From positions 1-28,427 of IMG/VR virus record IMGVR_UViG_3300017752_000107: a DNA stretch of 28,427 bases. One strand, given 5' to 3'. Position numbers and translations under genes: made by a program. The DNA is from a virus. Below the pieces are notes generated by a model. The model saw only the letters and a program-made list of their open reading frames with translations, ran no database searches and had not been told where the DNA came from. Within the stretch, counting starts at the first letter, position 1; each line of letters begins with the position of its first letter. Positions 22,004-28,427 of the stretch are shown here, one piece after another.

Positions 22004-22360
22004 ATGGACAGTAAACTCACTAAAAAGGCATTTATTGACGCTTATACAAAGACGTTTGGCAATATAACAATGTCATGTAATAGAGTCGGTATTGCTCGAA
22101 GCACATATTATAATTGGATAAATAAAGACGATAAATTCAACGAAGAAATTAATGATATTCAGCCAAAGGAATTATTTTTAGATTTTGTCACAAGTAAATT
22201 AGTTGAAAAGATAAATGAAGGTGATAAAGCATCAATAATATTCGCTCTTAAAACCATTGGAAAGGAAAGGGGTTGGGTTGAAAGACAAGAAATACAGCAT
22301 GAAGCAAACCCACCGGAAAACCTACTTATTGAATGGACACCAGCAACAGAAAAAGATTAA
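22004..22360 (+). CDS. terS: Terminase small subunit
   Basis: A 118-residue protein with an N-terminal helix-turn-helix (NITMSCNRVGIARSTYYNWI, 20-39, followed by KDDKFNEEI). It then has a long helical oligomerisation stretch (FLDFVTSKLVEKINEGDKAS ... IIFALKTIGKERGW) and an acidic tail. The GIARSTYYNWI-x-x-D-x-x-F pattern is common in small terminase subunits that recognise phage DNA. The end overlaps the large subunit start by 28 nt. It opens the packaging module, 6 nt after the kinase gene. The packaging site (pac or cos) was not identified. Confidence 0.83.
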   Translation: MDSKLTKKAFIDAYTKTFGNITMSCNRVGIARSTYYNWINKDDKFNEEINDIQPKELFLDFVTSKLVEKINEGDKASIIFALKTIGKERGWVERQEIQHEANPPENLLIEWTPATEKD

Positions 22361-23511
22361 AAGAATATTGTAACAAACAATTTTATCAAGCAATAGATTC
22401 TAAACAAAGATTAAAGATTTTTCAAGGCGGTACTCGGTCCGGGAAAAGTTGGTCATTGATGCAATATTGTTTATATAGAATGTCAGTGGAAAAAGATCCG
22501 CTTACTATCTCCATTGTAAGAAAAACACTTCCGGCCCTTAAAAGATCTGTATTAAGAGATTTTTTACACATTAGCAAACAATTAGGTATTTATTGGCTCG
22601 GTAAACATAACAGATCAGATAATACTTTTATATACAATGGGCATACACTAGAAATGTTTAGTGCTGATGATGCTCAAAAAATAAGGGGATCCGCTCGTGA
22701 TATACTATGGATCAATGAAGGGAATGAACTGTTTTTTGAAGATTACCAGCAGTTAGCAATGAGAACTAGAAACGAGATTTTAATTGATTTTAACCCGTCG
22801 GATCCTATACATTTTTTATATGAGTTATCAGAGCGTGATGACGCTGATTTATTTATAAGTACCTACAAAGACAATAAGTTTTTACCAAAGGAATTAATAG
22901 ACGAAATTGAAAGAATCAGAGAGCGTGACCCCGATTATTGGCGTGTTTACGGTGAAGGACAAAGGGCCATATTTAGCAACAGGCAAATATTTACTAACTG
23001 GAAATACATACCACATAGTGAGTTCCCGGAATTTAACGAAACTGCGCTTGGTGTTGATTTTGGCTATTCAAATGATCCAGCAGTCGTTTTAGAAGTTGGA
23101 AAAGTTGGCGACAAATTATATGTACACGAGTGGCTTTATAATAAAGGAATGACAAACCGGGATCTAGCAGAGTTTTTAAAAAATAATAATTTAAACGATA
23201 CAATAATGTATTGTGACAGTGCTGAACCTAAATCAATCGAAGAACTTAGGCAAATGGATTGTTTAGCGAAACCATCTATCAAGGGACAAGGATCAATAAA
23301 TGCTGGAATTAGTTTAGTAAAGGAGTTTGAAATAATAATTTCCAATGAAAGTAAAAATATGAAAAAAGAACAATTAACATATTTTTGGGAAGAAATGAAA
23401 GATGGTACAATCATTAATAAACCTATATCAAAAAACGATCATTGTATGGACGCACTCAGATATTGTGTTTATTCTAGATATAAAAACAGATATGATTTTT
23501 TTGTAATATAA
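22333..23511 (+). CDS. terL: Terminase large subunit
   Basis: The protein has 392 residues. The ATPase domain has Walker A GGTRSGKS (32-39), the following IVRKTLPALKRSV region (61-73), and Walker B ILWINEGNE (124-132) with the catalytic Glu. FNPSDP (153-158) fits the coupling region. The RNase H-like nuclease has three acidic motifs: GVDFGYSNDP (Asp242), MYCDSAEPKSIEELR (Asp295) and NDHCMDALRYC (Asp373). These are typical of the PBSX/Terminase_3-like group. The enzyme cuts concatemers and pumps DNA into the prohead through the portal encoded next. It is slightly shorter than many TerL proteins but complete. Confidence 0.93.
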   Translation: MDTSNRKRLKEYCNKQFYQAIDSKQRLKIFQGGTRSGKSWSLMQYCLYRMSVEKDPLTISIVRKTLPALKRSVLRDFLHISKQLGIYWLGKHNRSDNTFIYNGHTLEMFSADDAQKIRGSARDILWINEGNELFFEDYQQLAMRTRNEILIDFNPSDPIHFLYELSERDDADLFISTYKDNKFLPKELIDEIERIRERDPDYWRVYGEGQRAIFSNRQIFTNWKYIPHSEFPEFNETALGVDFGYSNDPAVVLEVGKVGDKLYVHEWLYNKGMTNRDLAEFLKNNNLNDTIMYCDSAEPKSIEELRQMDCLAKPSIKGQGSINAGISLVKEFEIIISNESKNMKKEQLTYFWEEMKDGTIINKPISKNDHCMDALRYCVYSRYKNRYDFFVI

Positions 23512-23528
23512 AAGAATTTAATATTTTG
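23501..23528 (+). promoter_or_regulatory. Weak promoter candidate ahead of the portal gene
   Basis: TTG at 23501-23503 and TATTTTG at 23522-23528 are 18 nt apart. The second box is one base short of TAnnTTTG. The portal ATG follows 24 nt after it. The candidate overlaps the 3' end of terL. Confidence 0.3.
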
Positions 23529-23552
23529 TATTTTTACATAAAATTTTATTAA

Positions 23553-25463
23553 ATGGCATCAATCCTCGACAGATTTAAAAACCTCATTACTAAAAATTCA
23601 CAACAAACTGCTAAAGAATATAATCAAGCTATATATAATTGGCTCGGTGAAAGCATTGTTTGGAACCCGGAAAATGACGAAACGTATGTAAACGAAGGTT
23701 ACAGAAAAAACGCAACTATATATTCAATAATTAATCTTATTACAAAAGCAGCATCAACTATTCCAATATGTGTATATGAAAAAGTAAATGACAGCGATCT
23801 TAAAAGATATAAGGCGATGACTAGCGGTATGATAGACGGTACAATCATACATAAATCCAATATGCTTAAAAAAAGCGCTTTAATAGAATTAAAAGACACT
23901 GAACTACACGAAATATTAGAACGCCCAAACCCTGCGCAATCATACGCAAGTTTTATAAGCGAATTAATTGCCTTTGGTAAATTAACAGGCAACAGGTATG
24001 TATATGGCATAGGACCAGACACTGGGGATAATATTGGAAAATATAAAGAGCTTTATGTGATGCCAAGTCAAATAATGGAAATTGTATCTGGCGGAATGTT
24101 TGAGCCGGTAAAAGAATATAAAATACAATACAACGGTTCTTTTGCTATACCATCAGATCAAATATGCCATATAAAAGATTTTAACCCGTATTATGACGGC
24201 ACTGGATCACATCTTTACGGTCAATCTCCACTTAGAGCCGGTTTAAGATCTTTAACTACAAATAATGAAGCTGTACAAACAGGTGTTAAATATTTACAGA
24301 ATCAAACTGCTAGGGGTGTTTTAATGAGTGATGAAGGCGATCTTAACGAAGTACAAGCTCAACAATTAAAAGACAAATTTAGATCTACATATCAAGGATC
24401 TAATAATGCTGGTGATATAGTTATTACACCGAAAAAATTATCTTGGGTCAATTTTGGTTTATCTGCTGGCGATATATCATTGTTAGAACAATACAATGCT
24501 AGTATAAAAGATCTTTGTAACATATATGCTGTTCCTTCACAATTATTAAACAATGATAAGGCAAGCACATATAATAACATGAAAGAAGCAAAAAAAGCTT
24601 TATATCAAAATGCTGTTATACCAGAGATGCTAAAAATTAGAGATGAACTCAACAGATGGTTAGCGCCTAAATACGGTGAGAAATATTATATTGATTTTGA
24701 TTTTTCTGTTATACCCGAGCTTCAAGAAGAAATGGACAAAGTAGTTGATCAGATGAGCCGAGCTTGGTGGATTACGCCGAATGAAAAAAGAGCATCAATG
24801 AGTTATGCTGAGGAAGAAAACGAAGCTTTAAACGAATTTTATGTGCCTGCTAATTTAATGCCAATTAATGGTGTTGATATTGATTTACAGCCGTTACCAG
24901 CTTTACAAGAAGATGAAGAAGAAAAAACCGTTAACAATATAAATGTTCAATACAAAAGCGTTGTGCCGGGAATGACAGACGTTTACACTACAGAAGCAGA
25001 AGCAGAAGCAAGAGCAAGAGAGCTTGGCGGATCCGGTCACCACATACACGATTTCGATGGCGTTGATGTTTATATGCCGTTTAATAACCACGAAGAATAT
25101 CAGCAAGCTGTTAAAGGTTATAACGAAGAAAAAAAAAGTAAAGGTTACACTGACTATCCACAATCAGCATCTAATAACGCAAAAAGAATGATTAATTGGA
25201 AGAATAAATATGGAGATGAGGTAAAAGCTGGAACAAGCGTAGGTTGGACAAGAGCGGCCCAGTTATCAGCCAGAAAATCGGTTTCAAGAGATGTTATTTC
25301 AAGAATGGCACAATTTAATAGACATAGAAAAAACGCAACAATAGATCCTAAATATAAAGACACCCCTTGGAAGGACAACGGATATGTAGCTTGGAATTTA
25401 TGGGGTGGAACGAGCGGTGTTGATTGGGCAATTAGTAAAATAAAACAAATCGACAAAGAATAA
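23553..25463 (+). CDS. Portal protein (HK97-type) with unusual C-terminal extension
   Basis: The protein has 636 residues. Residues about 20-440 look like an HK97-family portal: YRKNATIYSIINLITKAAST, HEILERPNPAQSYASFISEL, KLTGNRYVYGIG, LYGQSPLRAG and the tail-side SWVNFGLSAGDISLLE and DLCNIYAVPSQLLN. The portal is the dodecameric DNA gate and joins head to tail. A long extension (about 450-636) follows. It has TDVYTTEAEAEARARELGGS, a His-rich HHIHDFDG (496-503), NNAKRMINWKNKYGDEVKAG, VGWTRAAQLS (563-572), RMAQFNRHRKN (584-594) and AWNLWGGTSGVDWA (613-626). The GWTRA-QL to WGG-SG-x-x-WA part is a module of unknown role that I recall also beside or fused to other phage head proteins. The stop overlaps the next start. 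Confidence 0.88.
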   Translation: MASILDRFKNLITKNSQQTAKEYNQAIYNWLGESIVWNPENDETYVNEGYRKNATIYSIINLITKAASTIPICVYEKVNDSDLKRYKAMTSGMIDGTIIHKSNMLKKSALIELKDTELHEILERPNPAQSYASFISELIAFGKLTGNRYVYGIGPDTGDNIGKYKELYVMPSQIMEIVSGGMFEPVKEYKIQYNGSFAIPSDQICHIKDFNPYYDGTGSHLYGQSPLRAGLRSLTTNNEAVQTGVKYLQNQTARGVLMSDEGDLNEVQAQQLKDKFRSTYQGSNNAGDIVITPKKLSWVNFGLSAGDISLLEQYNASIKDLCNIYAVPSQLLNNDKASTYNNMKEAKKALYQNAVIPEMLKIRDELNRWLAPKYGEKYYIDFDFSVIPELQEEMDKVVDQMSRAWWITPNEKRASMSYAEEENEALNEFYVPANLMPINGVDIDLQPLPALQEDEEEKTVNNINVQYKSVVPGMTDVYTTEAEAEARARELGGSGHHIHDFDGVDVYMPFNNHEEYQQAVKGYNEEKKSKGYTDYPQSASNNAKRMINWKNKYGDEVKAGTSVGWTRAAQLSARKSVSRDVISRMAQFNRHRKNATIDPKYKDTPWKDNGYVAWNLWGGTSGVDWAISKIKQIDKE

Positions 25464-26263
25464 TGCCGAAATATGATAAATACAAAAAAGCTTATCAGAA
25501 GAAATTAGAGGCATCAGAGAAAAAAATATTGCCAAAAATTTATAGATTCTACAAGCAAGAATACAACAAAGGTGTTGAAAATTTTATTTTAACAAATAAC
25601 ACTAATTATCAAAGCTTATTTCAATATGATTATGTAAAAAGGTTTTACACTGAATTATATAAGAGCATCGGTGTTGATATGTATAAATGGTATTTAAAAA
25701 ATTATAAAAAATACATTAAAAAAGAGGATCCGTTTTCAGAGGATCTAAATATTTGGAAAAACATATTTTCAGATTACGCAAATCAAGTTGCGGCAACTAA
25801 TGTAGTTCTAGTCAGTGGAACGGCCCAAAAAACATTAATAAAGATTACACAAAGAATATTAAGCGATCCCGAGTTGTCAATGTTAGGCGCAGATGAAAAA
25901 GCAAGAATATTAAGGAATCAATTTAATAAATACAGTAAAGTTCAAGCATTACGTCTTGTGAGAACTGAAAGCAACAGGATAGCAAACTATGCTACACAAC
26001 AAACTGCCTTAACAGTATTTGGGCCGGAAAACTTACAAAAAACTTGGTTACATTCTGGGGGTGCTAATGAAAGACCTACACATGTTGCTTTAGACGGTGT
26101 TACAATACCATATAAAGAACCTTTTAATGTAGGCGGTGAACCAATGCAAAGACCGGGTGAAGGATCTGCTGAAAACATTATAAATTGTAGATGTACAATA
26201 AATTATGAGCCAGCAGAACTGCCTGATGCCGATATATTAAGAGCTATTGGCGTTGTGATATAA
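25463..26263 (+). CDS. MuF-like head morphogenesis protein
   Basis: A 266-residue protein directly following the portal (TAATG overlap). The N-terminal half is basic, tyrosine-rich helix. The C-terminal half carries the MuF domain: LVRTESNRIANYATQQTAL (165-183), KTWLHSGGANERPTHVALDG (193-212) and the metal- or disulphide-suggesting INCRC (240-244). MuF/SPP1 gp7-type proteins bind the portal inside the capsid and some are ejected with the DNA. No toxin domain is fused at the C-terminus, which ends soon after the CRC motif. The position between portal and protease genes is standard. Confidence 0.85.
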   Translation: MPKYDKYKKAYQKKLEASEKKILPKIYRFYKQEYNKGVENFILTNNTNYQSLFQYDYVKRFYTELYKSIGVDMYKWYLKNYKKYIKKEDPFSEDLNIWKNIFSDYANQVAATNVVLVSGTAQKTLIKITQRILSDPELSMLGADEKARILRNQFNKYSKVQALRLVRTESNRIANYATQQTALTVFGPENLQKTWLHSGGANERPTHVALDGVTIPYKEPFNVGGEPMQRPGEGSAENIINCRCTINYEPAELPDADILRAIGVVI

Positions 26264-26282
26264 CATTGTTATTTTATTTTAT

Positions 26283-26290
26283 TATTTTTG
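26283..26290 (+). promoter_or_regulatory. Candidate promoter box for protease and capsid genes
   Basis: TATTTTTG matches TAnnTTTG and lies 14 nt before the ATG at 26305. TTG triplets at 26253 and 26266 are 27 and 14 nt away, outside the ideal spacing. The box lies inside the longer open frame, which supports the later start for the protease. Confidence 0.45.
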
Positions 26291-26304
26291 TAAAAAATAT
26301 TTAT

Positions 26305-26979
26305 ATGAATTTCTTATACAAAGCGTCACCACTAGGTGAATTAACAGATTACGATGAAAAAAATTCTATTGTAAAAGGTTATGGATCGTATTTTAATAAT
26401 CAAGACAGTGATGGCGATATAATAAGAATGGGCGCCTACAGAAAAACCATTGAGGAAAACGGAAACCGTGTTAAATACTTGTATCAACATAATATGATGC
26501 AACCGATCGGAAAAATGAAAGAATTATATGAAGATGAAAAAGGATTAGTATTTGTGGCCGAAGTTCCAAAAACCTCGCTTGGAAAAGACGTTATTGAATT
26601 AATGAAAGCCGGTGTAATAACTGAAAATTCAGTTGGTATTTTACCGATTGTAAAAGAAGACAAAGGACAATACAGAGAACTTAGAGAAGTTAAGTTGTTT
26701 GAAATATCTGCTGTTACAATGGCTGCTAATGATGAGGCAAAAATACTAGATGTAAAAGGAAATAAGAATATAAATAATGTGTATCAAAAATACGACAACT
26801 TGTGTAAGCTAATAAGAAAGGGCGATATAAGTGACGAAATGGGATATGCTATTGAATCTGAAATATACAAGCTAAAATCTTTATTTATTAACGCTACTCA
26901 GCCAACAGTTGTTACTGAGCCAGTACAGAAAAAAGAACAACTTGATGTTTATAAATATTTGTTAAATAATTTAAAATAA
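26305..26979 (+). CDS. Prohead maturation protease (HK97 gp4-like)
   Basis: I choose ATG at 26305 (MNFLYKASPLGEL, 224 residues) over the open frame from 26266: the earlier 13 residues are an A/T-rich hydrophobic stretch containing the promoter box. Motifs of the HK97 prohead protease family: IVKGYGSYFNNQDSDGDII (22-40), YLYQHNMMQPIGKM with catalytic His62 (59-71), VITENSVGI with Ser109, and LFEISAVTMAAND with Glu133. It would cut scaffold segments from the capsid subunits and itself. The last 70 residues are a helical tail with KKEQLDVYKYLLNNLK, probably removed or used for incorporation. The capsid gene follows 11 nt later. Confidence 0.88.
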   Translation: MNFLYKASPLGELTDYDEKNSIVKGYGSYFNNQDSDGDIIRMGAYRKTIEENGNRVKYLYQHNMMQPIGKMKELYEDEKGLVFVAEVPKTSLGKDVIELMKAGVITENSVGILPIVKEDKGQYRELREVKLFEISAVTMAANDEAKILDVKGNKNINNVYQKYDNLCKLIRKGDISDEMGYAIESEIYKLKSLFINATQPTVVTEPVQKKEQLDVYKYLLNNLK

Positions 26980-26990
26980 AAATTACTTCA

Positions 26991-28196
26991 ATGGAAGAAA
27001 ACGTAAAAAATCAGCTTGATCAGTTAGGAAACTTGATTGATTCCAAAATTGAAAAAGCTACTGGACAAGCACTAGAAAGTGCTAACGGAAAAGCAGATGA
27101 ATCACTGAAAGGTGAAATATCAAACTTGACCAACAAATTTAATGAGAGAATGGACGCAATGGAAGTTGCGAACAAAAAACACATGGAAGTTTTAGAAGGC
27201 AAAAAAGCTGATAAATCTTTCAAAGGTGGTTTAATCAAAAGTATCAATGACGGCGCTCTAAGTTCTATTAGAAACGGAAACGCAAGAAGTGCATCTTTTG
27301 AGATAAAAGCTGACATGACTGTAGCTGCTGATTTCACTGGTGAAGTTATACCAGCACAAAGAGTAAGCGGGTACAAGTATGATCCGGCAAGACCTCAGCA
27401 CGTCAGAGAATTAATCCCACAAGGGTCAACTAGTTCTGATGTAATAAGATTTGTAAAAGAATCTGGTTACAGTGACGGATCTGCTATGAAAGCAGAAGGA
27501 GCAACACTAGGTCAATCAGATTTTGATATGACTGCTAGCTCTGTAAATGTAGAAAAGTTAGGTGCTTATTTAAGAATTTCAGAAGAAATGCTTGCTGACA
27601 CACCACAGTTAACTAGCTACATTTCAAACAGAGTACCTTCAAAGCTTTTAACTGCTGAAGATGATCAATTATTAAACGGGAACGGAAGTGCGCCAAACTT
27701 ATCTGGTATTATCACTGACGCTGCTGATTTTGATACTACATCGGGTGGAGCTTTTTATCAATCAGTTAACGGAGCAAATCAGTTTGATGTTATCATCGCT
27801 GCTTTAAACCAATTATCATTAAGCAATTATGTTGCTGACAAGATTATTATGCACCCAACTGATTTTCACAAAATCTTATTATTAAAAGATTCTAACTTGT
27901 CTTATTTAAAAGATCAAGTGTTTAAAGGATTACAACCTGTATTTAATGGAGTACCTGTTATTCTTAACACAGCTATCGCTGCTGGATCTTATTTATTAGG
28001 AAACTTTGGACAAGGAACTCAACTATGGATTAGAGATAATGTATCAGTTGAATTCTTTAGAGAAGATGGAACCAATGTAAGAGATGGATTTGTTACTGTG
28101 AGATGTATGGAAAGAATTGCTTTAAGCAACTACTTGCCAAACGCTTTCGTAAACGGAACATTTGCTGCTGGTATCACTGCTCTAGAAACGCCGTAA
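26991..28196 (+). CDS. Major capsid protein (HK97 fold) with N-terminal scaffold domain
   Basis: The protein has 401 residues. Residues 1-75 are a coiled-coil delta (scaffold) domain (NQLDQLGNLIDSKIEKATGQ, NLTNKFNERMDAME). The mature part begins at about 100, after the likely protease cleavage region. It has TVAADFTGEVIPAQRVSG, HVRELIPQGSTSSDVIRFVK, VEKLGAYLRISEEMLADTPQ, LLTAEDDQLLNGNG, PNLSGIITDA and the late NYVADKIIMHPTDFHKILLL, all typical of the HK97-family capsid. It is preceded by its protease and followed by a terminator, as expected for the most abundant virion protein. Length is close to the 385 residues of HK97 gp5. Confidence 0.94.
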   Translation: MEENVKNQLDQLGNLIDSKIEKATGQALESANGKADESLKGEISNLTNKFNERMDAMEVANKKHMEVLEGKKADKSFKGGLIKSINDGALSSIRNGNARSASFEIKADMTVAADFTGEVIPAQRVSGYKYDPARPQHVRELIPQGSTSSDVIRFVKESGYSDGSAMKAEGATLGQSDFDMTASSVNVEKLGAYLRISEEMLADTPQLTSYISNRVPSKLLTAEDDQLLNGNGSAPNLSGIITDAADFDTTSGGAFYQSVNGANQFDVIIAALNQLSLSNYVADKIIMHPTDFHKILLLKDSNLSYLKDQVFKGLQPVFNGVPVILNTAIAAGSYLLGNFGQGTQLWIRDNVSVEFFREDGTNVRDGFVTVRCMERIALSNYLPNAFVNGTFAAGITALETP

Positions 28197-28220
28197 TAAT
28201 TATTATTATGTTTTTAAATT

Positions 28221-28247
28221 AAGGGGGTTTTTAAATCCCCTTTTTTT
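28221..28247 (+). terminator. Intrinsic terminator after the capsid gene
   Basis: AAGGGG (28221-28226) pairs with CCCCTT (28237-28242) around a 10-nt A/T-rich loop. The T-run continues to 28247. It lies 24 nt after the capsid stop. Confidence 0.8.
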
Positions 28248-28427
28248 ATGGCTTTTTTTGTCGTTTAAGCAACTTTACACCCTCTAAGGTATTTATACAT
28301 TCAAAATTTCTTTTCGTTTATTAGCGTAAAATCCCCACTGAGCTAAAAAAATAATTAAAAAATAACTTAAAATATTTTTTAAATATTAAAATATTTTTTT
28401 ATATATTCGTACTAACTAAAACGATAA
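28248..28427. other. Non-coding A/T-rich end of the window
   Basis: These 180 nt contain no convincing gene on either strand. The last 90 nt are very A/T-rich with short palindromes such as AAAATATTTT near 28370. TATATTCG (28402-28409) differs by one base from the TAnnTTTG box and could precede a gene starting beyond the window. On the minus strand TTAGCTCAGTGG (28346-28335) looks like a tRNA D-arm, but no cloverleaf follows. Confidence 0.5.

Noticed and set aside
22907-23092. 61-residue plus-strand frame inside terL
   Set aside because: It lies wholly within the nuclease-motif region of terL in another frame and has no leader or pattern.
25154-25162. CTATCCACA, close to the DnaA box TTATCCACA
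   Set aside because: A single copy inside the portal coding sequence with no cluster or A/T-rich unwinding region; consistent with chance.
26266-26304. Earlier start for the prohead protease
   Set aside because: The extra residues are encoded by A/T-rich sequence containing the TATTTTTG box, and the family begins near the later Met.
28335-28346. Minus-strand TTAGCTCAGTGG resembling a tRNA D-arm
   Set aside because: No matching AGAGC half, anticodon arm or T-arm follows, so no cloverleaf can be drawn.

Overview
This window reads as 28.4 kb of a tailed phage genome (siphovirus type), most likely infecting a member of the Bacteroidota, perhaps a flavobacterium. Base composition is AT-rich (about one third G+C by eye). 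Genes lack Shine-Dalgarno boxes and have A/T-rich leaders. Several starts sit 13-16 nt after a box matching TAnnTTTG, the Bacteroidota -7 promoter element. Every supported gene is on the + strand, genes abut or overlap, and no gene-free stretch exceeds about 230 nt. I see no tRNA, integrase, CRISPR array or recognisable lysis gene.

Layout: (1) 1-6334, tail appendage and tail tube: a 5'-truncated tail fibre with an S74 self-cleaving chaperone end, a coupled small 2OG-Fe(II) oxygenase-like gene, three accessory structural genes and two tandem tail-tube paralogues. (2) 6388-11563, tail assembly: a lambda G/GT-like chaperone pair with a complete -1 frameshift signal, the 804-residue tape measure and a large distal-tail protein. 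(3) 11689-17825, early and replication block behind a strong terminator: a small HTH protein, an ERF annealing protein, a RecE-like nuclease, a DnaA-domain-IV-like protein, a VRR-NUC protein, a winged-helix replication protein, a third PD-(D/E)XK-like protein and a primase-helicase. (4) 17836-21997, nucleotide and DNA modification block. (5) 22004-28196, packaging and head: terS, terL, portal, MuF-like protein, prohead protease and HK97-fold capsid. The order implies that the window is a slice of a circularly permuted or longer genome; head-tail connectors, lysis genes and the start of the tail fibre would lie outside it.

The main result is the tightly overlapping cassette 18557-21997: ParB-like protein, TET/JBP-type 2OG-Fe(II) dioxygenase, stand-alone class II glutamine amidotransferase, amino acid:DNA transferase (former aGPT-Pplase2 family) and a P-loop kinase resembling 5-hydroxymethyl-dU DNA kinases. 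Together they look like a pathway that oxidises a DNA pyrimidine (probably thymine), phosphorylates the hydroxymethyl group, replaces it with an amino acid or amine, and perhaps amidates the product. No nucleotide-level hydroxymethylase or cytosine methyltransferase is visible here, so hydroxylation may occur in the DNA polymer. This is inferred from family recognition and gene context; the final base is not known.
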